Below are positions 14,801 through 22,600 of a DNA stretch of 64,000 nucleotides, in pieces (position 1 is the first letter of the stretch; each line of letters starts with the position of its first letter). The notes under the pieces were generated by a model. That model saw only the letters and a list, made by a program, of their open reading frames with translations, was not told where the DNA came from and searched no databases. The translations under genes were made by a program, and so were the position numbers. The DNA comes from Limnomonas spitsbergensis (taxonomy: Eukaryota; Chlorophyta; Chlorophyceae; Chlamydomonadales), in assembly GCA_037349105.1 (NCBI GenBank), contig JAYJMM010000082.1:992001-1056000 (forward strand). Reading direction: 5' to 3'.

Positions 14801-17800
14801 GGTACGCTGCAACAGTGTGAAAGGCAGGCCCATGGTCAGAGATGTGGGACAGCATTCACACAAGTACACGTTCACCAACTTCTTATCAGATACGCTGCAA
14901 CAGGGTGGGAGGCAGGCCCAGGGTCACAAGGTGTGGGACAGCATTCACACAAGTACACGTTCGCCAACTTCTTAACAGGAGGGAACTCCAAGCAAACCTT
15001 CACCCTTCACCCTAACCCCTAACCCCTGTATAGTCCACTCACAGTCCTTGAGCATCTTTGGTGTGGCCAGGAAGCGTTCGTTCTTGAGACCTAGCAGTGC
15101 GTACAGGTCGCCGCCCTTCTTCTTGCTGTCCTTCTTTTTCCTCTTGTTGCTTTTCCAGCTGACTCTAAGAGAGTCGGGGGCAGGGGAGTGCGGGTGGGTG
15201 GGTGGGTGAGGTTACAGCCGGGCGAAGGCGGGGGCATCCTTATATGTCCTCTTGTTCCTCTTCCAGCTGAATCTAAGAGGAGCGGGGGGCAGGGGAGTGC
15301 GGGTGGAAGGGCGAGAGGAAAGCCGGGGGGGTAGGGGGGGCATCCTTCCATGTCCTCTTGTTGCTTTTCCAGCTAAATCTAAGAGGAGCGGGGGGCAAGG
15401 GGTGCGGGTGGGTGGGCGAGAGGAAAGCCGGGGGGGTAGGGGGGGCATCCTTCCATGTCCCCTTGTTGCTCTTCCAGCTGACTCTGAGAGGAGGGTGGGG
15501 CGCGGGTGGGTGGGTGAGTGATAGGAAAGCATGGGGGGGGGGGGCATCCTTCTTTTTCCTCTTGTTGCCCTTCCAGCCGACTCTGAGAGGGGGTGCGGGT
15601 GTGGGGGTGTGGGTGAGGAGGCAGCAGAGGAGGCGACATACTCTTATCTCTCTCTTGCTGCTCTGCCAGCTGAATCTGAGGTAACTGCAGCTAAAAGGGG
15701 GCAGTAGGCCGTCAGGTCCACCACACTGCACCAGCAGAGGCTGGCCGCCACATCAGCTGTTCTGCCGCTACCCTGTGGGCCCATGAACGCATGGTAGCAA
15801 AATCCAGCTGAACCTTAGCCGTATCGGGGAACTTGGCAGTACAATCCGGCTGAACCTGTGCCATATCGGGGAACTTAGCAGTACAATCCGGCTGAACCTG
15901 TGCCGTATCGTGTCACTTTGGTAGTACAATCCGGCTGAACCTGTGCCGTATCATGCCGTATCGTGCTACCCAGCATGAACGTTCAGGAACCCATGCGCTA
16001 CCATAGTGGGAAACTGGCTCAACTCCCCGCAGGCGTCACCAGTGGCTGCTCCTTGGCTGCCACGAGGACCATGCCTGATCCCCAGTGTTGTTGTTGTTTC
16101 AAAGTTAACGCAAACACCCAAACCCTTTTACAAAAGGGCCAGGCAGATCCGGGGGTCAACTAGCCACAATAACCAAAACCTAAAACATGCAACACGGGGG
16201 CCCAGTGATGGCGGCCGAGATAATGCGGGCGCCCGCAGCCATGTGTAGCTTGTGAACACAGGCACCATGCAGCGCACCATGGCGGCCGAGCAGATGCGGT
16301 CGCCCGCAGCCACCTGCAGCTTGTGGAAACAGGCTCCATGCAGCGCACCATGGCTGGCAAGACAATCTTGATGCTGGCATGCACGCTTATCGACCCAAGG
16401 TCGCCGGCAAACCAATACCCATGCGGGCATGCCGTGCAGGGGGTGAAGCAAAAACAACCGTCCCCTGGCATGCAAGTTTTATTAAACAAGGTCGCTGGCA
16501 GACGGATCCCCATGCTGGCATGCCCCGGAATAATTTCCATGCAGGACGCAACGGAGGGAAACGCCCCCATGCATGCAAGTCGATCACGGCATGCGCAGAT
16601 GGCAGAGCCACCGACTCAGCACGCATGCTTGCATGTATTTGCATGCATGCATACAGGTTTTCTCACGCATGTTCTGGCAAAGACAATTAAATTGAAACAC
16701 GGAGGATCCTCACAGCAGCCAATTCGTTTTAACCCCTCAACTGTGGAAGTATGCAGTACAGGCAGAAACAGGAGGATCACCATGTGTCCGATGGGAGGCA
16801 GTAATGCGTATTTCGCACTTTGGCTTCTCTCCAGCTACACTTCAGCTGCCCTCCAGCTACACTTAAGCTGCCCTCCAGCTACACTTCAGCTACCCTCCTG
16901 CTACACTTCAGCTGCCCTCCAGCTACAGTTCAGCTGCCCTGCAGCTCCACTTCAGCTGCCTCCAGCTACACTTCAGCTACCCTCCAGCTACACTTCAGCT
17001 GCCCTCCAGCTGCCCTCCAGCTGCCCTCCAGCTACCCTCCAGCTACACTTCAGCTGCCTTGCACCTACACTTCAACTACCCTTCAGCTACACTTCAGCTG
17101 CCCTCTAGCTACACTTCAGTCATGGTCTTATGAAGAGCGGCCCAGTGGTGGCACCCCGGCGGCCCCCTCCAGATCTTGTCTGCAGCATGCTGCACATCGC
17201 AGATCTGGCAGCCTACCTAGTGCTTCGGCCGAACGGATGGCCTCCAAGGGATTCGGGTTAAAGGCAGTAATGGGAGAAATCAAGATGACAACAGACATAA
17301 GCATACAGTGTGATCCCAGAATGCGGCCATGCGCATAACCAAGCCCCTTTTTCGTGCGCAGTCGGCCAGGGTCTTGGCATGCCCATGAGGAAGTCAAAGC
17401 AGGTGCCTCCACTGCGGTGGGCTGCTGCTGAGCTGGGTCACGGGTTCGGAGGGCCTGGCAGGCTGCCCTTGCGGATATGGCTGTTTTGTCACCTGTGCCT
17501 CTGGACCTGGTTTCAAGTCGTGTTTTACGAGGATGTCAAGGGCTGCCAAGCGGCGCTCAGAGTCCTAAGCCGTAACAGCAGTCCACCCATATATGAACTT
17601 TTCTGTTCTGGTCCGCATTGCTGGGCCCCTTCCAGGTTTCCCTCATGTAAATGTTTCTCTTATGTGAACAACAAGTAACAAGCCATGAGTATGCTAGGAG
17701 TACCCTCTCAAAAAGAGAGAGGGTCGTAGGGGATGCATTTGTGGACCCTCCGCATGTATCTTATCATCGGCCAGTAGGAGTGTGCTGCTGCCGACGCAGT

Positions 17801-18982
17801 ATGCTGCTACCGATGCAAAATGCTGCTACCGTTGCATGATGCTGCTACCGCTGCAGCAGCAGAGCACACACAGAGGCTGCCCTCCTATTAAGTCTCCGAT
17901 TCAACACCGTAGATCTGAATTGCCTTCCCCTTGAAAACAGCTGTTTATTTGCAATTGTTCCCTCAAGACCCCAAGCTGAACAAAAAACTCTTGATTTCCA
18001 ACCACCTGATAATGACAACTGATAATTGACTATTTTTTATGATTCCCTCACCCCTAAACGAAGTGGATTTAGAGGGAAGGCTAGTCGAATCCACTGAATC
18101 GACAGAACGGGAATATGAATTTTTACCCATACCTGCGCTGCATGGGGTCTTCAGCATGGGCAGTGCGGTAAGTTGCTGCGCTGCTGCAGAGCGCTCTGCT
18201 GCCACCATTGCTCTGTTACTGCCATGATACTGCGCCGCGCCATGCTGCACTGCTTCAGTGACTCGTTTTGGTCGAGGCTGGTCACCATCGTCGACAAGGG
18301 CGGATCGCTAGGTGGCGAATGCTACACTGCTACAGCTACGCTGCTACCCCTCTGCTGCCACAGCGCCCGTCACGGCGCTGCTACAGCTGCACGGCTACAA
18401 GTGGGACTCACCCTGGCGGAGGTTGGTCACTGTCATTGGCACTGGCAGATCGCGAGGTGGGGGATGCCGCCTCGCTGCCCTGGTCAGAGTCGTCGTCACT
18501 GCTGCTGTCATCTATGCCGCGGCATACCAAGCAGCGTCAGGCAGCGGGAGGGAGATTCAGTTGGTGGCATGGTAGGACTGAGCTGGTAGAGGGTGTGTGC
18601 TGGGGTGAAGGCTGGCTGACATGGATATTTTTTGCATGCAACAGGGGAAGCATGCGTCAAGACTTTTGATCCAGTAGGTTCGATATGGCAGATCCTAGTG
18701 CGTTCTCGTGGTAGATCCGGTGCTGCAGGAGATTTAGGTCGCACACGAGGGTGAAATCGTTTTTCGTCGCCATCTGCGCGCTTGGGACATGCTCAGCAAA
18801 GTGCCTGCTCGTTGCGCCTTACCGAGCAGTCCTCGCAGCCTCAGAACCGCGTTCTGAAAAGACACTCCCGCTGGCTCCTTGTGCGAAATGGAAAGCGGTC
18901 CAGCTGTGCAGCAGACCACCAGGGGCGTGCCGCCATCCGGCCTGAGCGACTCTTCAAACTCTAGGTATAGCAGCTTCGTCAT
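1539..18982 (-). CDS. DNAJC2: Zuotin/ZRF1-type J-protein (DNAJC2), 15 exons, 694 aa
   Basis: Exons in transcript order: 18982-18823, 18511-18412, 15158-15043, 14604-14483, 13738-13643, 12754-12624, 12009-11803, 10125-10044, 7975-7852, 6520-6409, 5640-5529, 4559-4458, 3643-3479, 2348-2017, 1662-1539. All introns are GT-AG and the phases close to 695 codons. The ATG is the first after an in-frame TAG. Visible in order: an N-terminal motif typical of plant zuotins (KEPAGVSFQNA, about 34-44); an Asp/Ser-rich stretch (54-86); a J domain (about 104-175) with HPD at 135-137; the zuotin signature SWREFPHPDEED from 243; a charged helix (about 290-380); SANT1 from W471; an Ala-rich linker; SANT2 from W632. 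In the known family the protein recruits Hsp70 to the ribosome and also acts on chromatin. Exon 3 could instead begin at 15164. Most introns carry arrays of exon-edge copies. Confidence 0.93.
2361..2540. repeat. Telomere-like GGGTTTAG repeats with an exon-edge copy
   Basis: Drifted TTTAGGG/GGGTTTTGG repeats fill the intron 5' of DNAJC2 exon 14. Inside them, 2461-2508 is a near-perfect copy of the first 40-odd bases of that exon plus an AG acceptor. It still reads ADLRCNAFTDVEVTL on the minus strand. Confidence 0.85.
2704..2842 (+). repeat. SINE-like element (family D) with (CTTT)n tail
   Basis: A roughly 85-bp head (GCGCGGATGTGGCTTC, then CCCAGGCTG, then CTGTTTCCTT, then a short C-rich/G-rich stem) is followed by about 16 CTTT units. 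Three more copies lie at 10172-10252, 26755-26842 and 27323-27400, two of them ending in a shorter CTTT tract. A shared head with a simple 3' tail is typical of SINEs. Confidence 0.6.
2915..3412. repeat. Donor-edge copies of DNAJC2 exon 13
   Basis: Three diverged copies (about 2922-2990, 3037-3110 and 3338-3405) repeat the last 50-60 bases of exon 13 and its GTGAGG donor, in the intron immediately downstream. They share CTCACCTGAGACGTGACC followed by CTTCTTCTGCCCCGACTTG on the plus strand. Confidence 0.8.
3660..3812. repeat. Acceptor-edge copies of DNAJC2 exon 13
   Basis: Two copies (3668-3730 and 3745-3808) of the acceptor and the first ~40 bases of exon 13 lie in the upstream intron. On the minus strand they encode variants of QGTPKRWEQVAAYIRT, separated by a short CCCTAACAC-containing spacer. 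Confidence 0.85.
4227..4400. repeat. Donor-edge copies of DNAJC2 exon 12
   Basis: Two ~100-bp units (4231-4290 core and 4335-4398 core) repeat the donor end of exon 12. Both contain GCCACAGCTTTATCCAGCA, which encodes the SANT1 segment LDKAVA on the minus strand. Confidence 0.8.
4565..5350. repeat. Acceptor-edge tandem array of DNAJC2 exon 12
   Basis: About seven units of roughly 115 bp repeat the pattern CAGCTTCC, then CTGGTGC(T/A)CCTGC, then TTGGCAGCTTC, then TAACAGGG. Each carries the exon 12 start (EAAKQEHQRKL on the minus strand in the true exon) and its AG acceptor. Confidence 0.8.
5700..5850. repeat. Acceptor-edge copies of DNAJC2 exon 11
   Basis: Two ~100-bp units contain AGCTGCTGCTCCC followed by GGGGCCATGG (about 5722-5750 and 5820-5846), matching the exon 11 acceptor region at 5625-5650. 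Confidence 0.65.
5870..6405. repeat. Purine-rich low-complexity intron tract
   Basis: The plus strand is almost all G and A, including GGGAGGAGCAGAAGT-type repeats of 15-18 bp from about 6240. It lies in the intron between DNAJC2 exons 10 and 11, so the transcript is pyrimidine-rich there. The long frames it creates are not genes. Confidence 0.8.
6530..7085. repeat. Degenerate GGGTTCAG/TTCAGGG repeats
   Basis: Intron sequence with many copies of GGTTCAGGGTTCAGCATGCG-type units, related in composition to the telomere-like repeats elsewhere. A unique A/T-richer insert sits at about 6690-6900. Confidence 0.7.
7140..7245. repeat. Donor-edge copy of DNAJC2 exon 9
   Basis: One copy of the last ~60 bases of exon 9 and its donor. 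On the minus strand it reads RRRAINEGDG where the true exon reads RLRAINEGEG. It lies some 600 bp downstream of the exon, beyond a minisatellite. Confidence 0.8.
7270..7850. repeat. Pyrimidine-rich minisatellite with higher-order duplication
   Basis: Units of about 34 bp (ACTCCCCTACCAGCC(A/G)TGCC then CCACCTCTCCCCTT) are arranged in a larger block that is itself duplicated. The segment ending in TTTACATGTTGGGAGGCC occurs at about 7465 and again at 7705. Confidence 0.85.
8596..9533. repeat. 10-bp minisatellite, about 90 units
   Basis: Uninterrupted units of C(C/T)TCATGTAC, with a few 35-bp variants (AGATACCTATAGATACCTACG) in the first 300 bp. It sits in the intron between DNAJC2 exons 8 and 9. 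The length and low divergence suggest recent expansion. Confidence 0.95.
9690..10005. repeat. Donor-edge copies of DNAJC2 exon 8
   Basis: Three ~120-bp units repeat the end of exon 8. They share C(A/T)CCTCTTCCGCCTTCTTG(C/T)GCTC then AGCCTCCTC, which encodes EEAERKKAEEE on the minus strand. They lie directly downstream of the exon. Confidence 0.85.
10172..10252 (+). repeat. SINE-like element, family D
   Basis: The GGATGTGGCTTCGGCCC head, a C-rich/G-rich stem and a short TTTCTTTCTTTCC tail match the copy at 2704. Confidence 0.55.
10325..10518 (+). repeat. Dispersed repeat, family B
   Basis: About 190 bp: AACAGGCCGC, GGCCGTTAAAGGCCC, ATTGGGACCA, GACTGGTGACC, then GTGTAGCTGACATGTAG and an A-rich end. 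Other copies lie at 20770-20962, 24420-24565 (diverged), 35185-35362 (minus), 37130-37312 and 37965-38112. There is no coding capacity. It may be a SINE or MITE. Confidence 0.7.
10850..11802. repeat. 41-bp minisatellite derived from the exon 7 donor edge
   Basis: About 23 units of 41 bp. Each contains TTTCCAGCCGG, the complement of the last bases of DNAJC2 exon 7 (DRLEK on the minus strand, ending at 11803). The array abuts the exon, so its founder unit was the exon-intron junction itself. Confidence 0.9.
12080..12362. repeat. Acceptor-edge copies of DNAJC2 exon 7
   Basis: Three units (about 12096-12130, 12188-12225 and 12320-12360) repeat CATCAGGATG(C/G/T)GGGAACTCGC then GCCATGACC. This is the complement of the exon 7 start that encodes SWREFPHPDE. 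Confidence 0.9.
12545..12600. repeat. Donor-edge copy of DNAJC2 exon 6
   Basis: TTACTTGAATCCATACCAGAAG repeats the true exon end at 12622-12645, complete with a GTAAGT donor that is closer to consensus than the one I assign to the gene (GTGAGT). Use of this copy would lengthen exon 6 through repeat sequence, so I prefer 12624. Confidence 0.8.
12765..13080. repeat. Acceptor-edge copies of DNAJC2 exon 6 with telomere-like spacer
   Basis: Three ~95-bp units carry AGTTGCGGCGGAAGGCGGGCGC then ACACCTGCG, the exon 6 acceptor region. They alternate with GGGTTTAGGGTTTAAGGG-like spacer and CTAAACCCTA. Confidence 0.9.
13225..13600. repeat. Donor-edge copies of DNAJC2 exon 5
   Basis: Five ~75-bp units (starting about 13235, 13315, 13395, 13468 and 13545) repeat CACCTTCATGAAATCCGCC then GGTGCAC and part of TTGGGAGGGTGTCATCAAA. 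These are the complement of the exon 5 end and donor. Spacers are AACCCTAAACCCTAA-like. Confidence 0.9.
13960..14480. repeat. C/T-rich tract with donor-edge copies of DNAJC2 exon 4
   Basis: The tract is almost pure C and T, with three embedded copies (about 13966-14030, 14196-14230 and 14350-14405) of the exon 4 end: CACTCAC(A/C)(G/A)CATA then GCCTC, TAGTCCT(C/T)TATC. The transcript strand is purine-rich. Confidence 0.8.
14625..15000. repeat. Acceptor-edge copies of DNAJC2 exon 4
   Basis: A ~200-bp block is repeated nearly exactly (14640-14850 versus 14840-15000). It carries CCAAGCAAACCTTGCGGTAC then GCTGCAACAG, the exon 4 acceptor and first 30 bases, and repeats of ACACGTTC(A/G)CCAACTTCTTA from the same exon (KKLV segment). 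Confidence 0.9.
15170..15690. repeat. Acceptor-edge array of DNAJC2 exon 3
   Basis: Five ~110-bp units, each with CCTCTTGTTGC(T/C)(C/T)TTCCAGCT followed by (A/G)(A/C)TCTAAGAG and a G-rich spacer. They match the exon 3 start (WKSNKRK on the minus strand) and its acceptor. Confidence 0.9.
15790..15970. repeat. ~55-bp tandem repeat
   Basis: Three to four units of ATCCGGCTGAACCTGTGCC(A/G) then TATCG(G/T)G. Related sequence is present at 22945-23060, so the unit is dispersed as well as tandem. Confidence 0.75.
16085..16200. repeat. Dispersed repeat, family E
   Basis: Shares GTTAACGCAA(A/C)CAC, AAAGG(G/T)CCAGGCAGA, TAACCAAAACCTA and GCAACACGGGGG with 21105-21235. It lies in the DNAJC2 intron between exons 2 and 3, and no coding potential is seen. 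Confidence 0.65.
16195..16640. repeat. Tandem partial duplications, origin unclear
   Basis: A ~65-bp unit (GGCGGCCGAGCAGATGCGG, then CGCCCGCAGCCACCTGCAG) is present twice at 16205-16345. A ~110-bp unit with GGCATGC and GTCGCTGGCA(G/A)AC follows two to three times. They look like the exon-edge arrays elsewhere, but no matching exon is found and the DNAJC2 frame closes without one. Confidence 0.5.
16820..17120. repeat. 22-bp minisatellite
   Basis: Units of CCAGCTACACTTCAGCTGCC with 11-bp sub-units, about 13 in all, within the DNAJC2 intron between exons 2 and 3. Confidence 0.9.
18250..18330. repeat. Donor-edge copy of DNAJC2 exon 2
   Basis: The sequence at 18258-18325 aligns with the true donor end at 18402-18470 (GGTTGGTCACTGTCAT then GGCAGATCGCGAGGTGG) with about 75% identity. 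This suggests an older duplication than those downstream. Confidence 0.6.
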
Positions 18983-19602
18983 GTTGAGGATATAGCCACT
19001 CGTAAGAAAAACGCAACCGAATATGGCGGCCTCTTCCGGGTCCTAGCTAAACTTTCGTTTTCTTCGCATCTGGGATCTTGGTTTCGGATCCACGAGCTCA
19101 GCGCTGCGAGGACAGGAGCAGGAGGGAGCATCCAGACAGGTTCTGCAGCATTGTGGCAATGCATAACCTGAAATCTTACATCCCCAGTAACTTTTGATTA
19201 AACACGAAGTTGGTTTCTGACTCGGGGTGGGCCCACTTCATACTAGGGCACACCATGCCGATGGACCTGCGGGTTGACCTCTGTCGATCAGGAAGCCCAT
19301 ATTGCCTGATATGATTTGAGAATAAGCGGACAGGAGATACTAGCGTCAGCAGTTAGAGTAAACTTCATCGACAATGTCCAGCGATACGGATGAGCCACTA
19401 CGAGCGACCGGTGTAGCGGCCACGGGCAATGCTACAGTGCCCCTCGAATCTGCAGGTCCGTATCCAGCTGACATAATTCGCAACACACGAGGCGGTTGGT
19501 GTCGCGCCTGAGCACACGCTAGCGCACCCGTCTACGCACTTTTTCAACGCGTCCTGTCTTTCCCGCCGCTACCATTTCCGACTCCGATCCCTTTCACCAT
19601 CA
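18983..19602. promoter_or_regulatory. Shared divergent promoter region
   Basis: 620 bp separate the ATG of the minus-strand DNAJC2 gene (18982) from the proposed ATG of the plus-strand RS/SRI gene (19603). It contains no array and no element I recognise, unlike the flanking introns. The two 5' UTRs and any core promoters must lie here unless an upstream non-coding exon exists. I see no clear TATA box. Bidirectional use is inferred from the layout only. Confidence 0.55.
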
Positions 19603-22600
19603 ATGACGTTACACCTTACAGCAGAAGCGGAAATGGAAGTCGAGCCACAACCTGCAGGGCAGGTCCCGGCGCCAGACGAGCGGCAGCAACAACAGGCTCC
19701 ACTCAACACCTCGGAGGCGCGCAAGCCGTCTTGCCGGCCGGCATCTTCAAGGGACCGTGACAAGAAGCCGACCGAGTGCAAAGCCGACAGGGAAGTTTCG
19801 GCCAGCCGCAGACGTAGCGTCAGTAAGGACAAGGAAGATGACAAACCGGCGGATTCGGACAAGCACAGGCTGCTGCGATCCAGGCGGAAAAGCCGAAGTC
19901 CCCTTGGCCGAAGCCCCCTAGGGAGCAGGAGCAGGTCACGAAGCCCCCTGAGGAGACTCCGCAGACAGTCATCGAGCAGGTACAAGGCATAGGCGGGATA
20001 ATACATGGCATGGTGCCGAATGCATGGTGTTGAGTGCATGGCGCAGCGTCAGTGAGACTGTGCATTTGCCTGCAATCCACGGCATTTCTTAGTTTTGGCA
20101 TGACTGTGACATGCCGCCAACCTTGCATGGGCCTTCATATGCATGTGGCAACTGAGGGGAAGTCCTCAGCCCCCCTGCATCGCCCATGTCATCGGCTAGA
20201 CACCATGCAAGGGTATTCGAACTTTTTTAAACCATGCCCAGGCGACCTCCTAGTGCATACCATGGCCTGTGAATAAGCACATTATACAAAAAGGAATCCT
20301 GGTAGCCTACCTAGATCTTTGGCCGAGCGGGTGTGGCTTCCTTAAACAACGCCTCAAAGCGTATTATGAAAATGAACACTAGATTTCCACGACTGGAATT
20401 GAATGCACTGAACTATGACCGCAGGAGTCGATCGCCCTCCAGACCCCGTTGGCGCAGCCACTCCCGCAGCCGGAGCCCCCCCGTGTACCTGCGCACTGCC
20501 TTCTCACCGCAGCCGTACCGCGGCTTTGGGCCGGGTGGACCGCAGATGGGCGGAGGGGGCATGATGCCCATGAGGCGCGGCGGCGGCCTGCCGCCCGCGC
20601 CGCCGCCATACTGGCTGGTGGGCAACCGCATGCTGCCACCCGATGTGCGCGGGCACTTCCTGTCATTGTACGAGCGGGGCGTGCTGCGACCGGGCGACCT
20701 AGAGCCCGCCTGCGTCACGTTCTTGCAGGTGATGTTTCAGCTGGGTGGGTTATAAGTGGCCCAAATACTCAGCGCTTCTGTTTTCGGCAACAAGTGCAAC
20801 TTCGGCAGGCCGCCCAGCGGCCACCTAAGGCCCAGTTAGGACCAAGCCTGGACCGGCCTCCATCTATTGGCCAAAGCAGCATGGCTGGCCACATATGGGA
20901 TCTCTGGCCAGCGGCCGGAATTTAGCTGACATGTAGCTGGATTGTGAAAAAAAGAAACACCGTAATGTGGCTGATGTGGCCACTGCAGCCAGATGACCTG
21001 GAGCGCACGTATCACGTTTTTCAGTTCAGTTCCGTTGGGATCCAGGCCTGTGGGTGAAACCTAAGCCCTAGCCTTCAACCCCAAGCACTGTAGTCCTATA
21101 CCAGTTCAGTTGTTGTCACAAAATTAACGCAACCACACACAGCCTTTTGCGAAAGGTCCAGGCAGAGCGAGCCGGGAGGAAACAAGTCACGCTAACCAAA
21201 ACCTAGAAGACGCAACACGGGGGCAAAAACCAATATAAAGAAGAACAAACACAGAGAAAACGGTTGGACATTGGTAACAAGCACGGAAAATAGATGCGGA
21301 TATTAGCGTGTTCCAGACATGACAACTGAAAACAGAACTTCAAGCCCAAGGCGATGAAAGTGTGAACCAAACAACTAGGGACAGTTGCTGGGCTTTTCTT
21401 GGTCTGCCTAAACTCCATCTTTCAAACTAATGTGGCTGAGGTACCGGCCCTCGACTGTTTTATATGTAATCACTACCGTAGATTTGATTTGCCTTCCCTC
21501 GGGTATCAATTATTTTTTTCTTTTGATGCTGCCCTCGGGGCAAAATCGGTTGTTTAATGCTGCCCTCTGGGCAGATTCTTTGAAATTCGCTGAAGAGCAG
21601 TGTTAAAAGCCTCACAGATGCCATGTATTATATTCAGTTCAACAACCAAAATACCTCTGGTACCTCTGCTACGTTGTTTGGGGGGCTCAGTCTAGGCGAA
21701 GGCTCCGTGGCTCTGGCCGTGACCTGCCGCCAGAATTGCTGAGTCGCTGAAACGCCAGGGACTGAGTTTTGTTGCCGGTTGGCCGTGGGGTTTAGGGTCT
21801 AGGAGTCTACATATGTATGCCTGCTCCGTTTTTATTATGATCAAAGACCTCCCACTGCTGAGGAAAGGGTGAAAGACGCCCAGCCATGAATAATCAAGCA
21901 GGCAGGCCCGCAAGGAGTTAGCAAAATGGCTCTAGTGGTACCGAACAAGCACTAATAGCAGAGGTTGTGACACGGAGGATAATTACTAGGGCAAAATCGG
22001 TATTTAAGGTCATGATGAAGGCAGTATCTAAGGTTGTTGCACCGGTTTCCATGCTGTACGCTGCTTTATCAAGGCAGTTACTAAGGCTGTTGCACCAGTT
22101 ACAGGTTCTTGCACGAGTTACAGGTGTTTGCGCCAGGTTGTAACCCAGGTATTCGCCCCTCCTACAGGGCCTACCGCATCATGCTGCGGCAGCTGTGCTG
22201 GATGAGTTTGCGGGGCTGGATCACTTCAGGTGTGTGATGGGGCGAGAGCCGAGAGGGGTTCAGATATTCGGTGGGGTGAGGGGTGTAGATATGTGGTGGA
22301 CTGGTGGGGTGAGGGGGAGGGGTGAGGGGTCCTTTCCACATGGGGCAGAAGGTTGCATACGAGGGTCTATGTGTGTTTGATGCCATTGCTCATGGAATGA
22401 GATTGTTCAATTCAATTGAAGGTGTGGTGGACTGGTGGGGTCAGGGGCCAGGGGGTCCAAACCTCGTGTGGCCCAAGGTCGCATACGAGGGTCTATGTGT
22501 GTGTGTTAGATGCCAAATTTTGCCACTGCTCGTGGACTGAGACTGTTTGATTCAAATTGAAGTCGTATTCAATTCAGTTTCAACTTGGACCAACGGCGCC

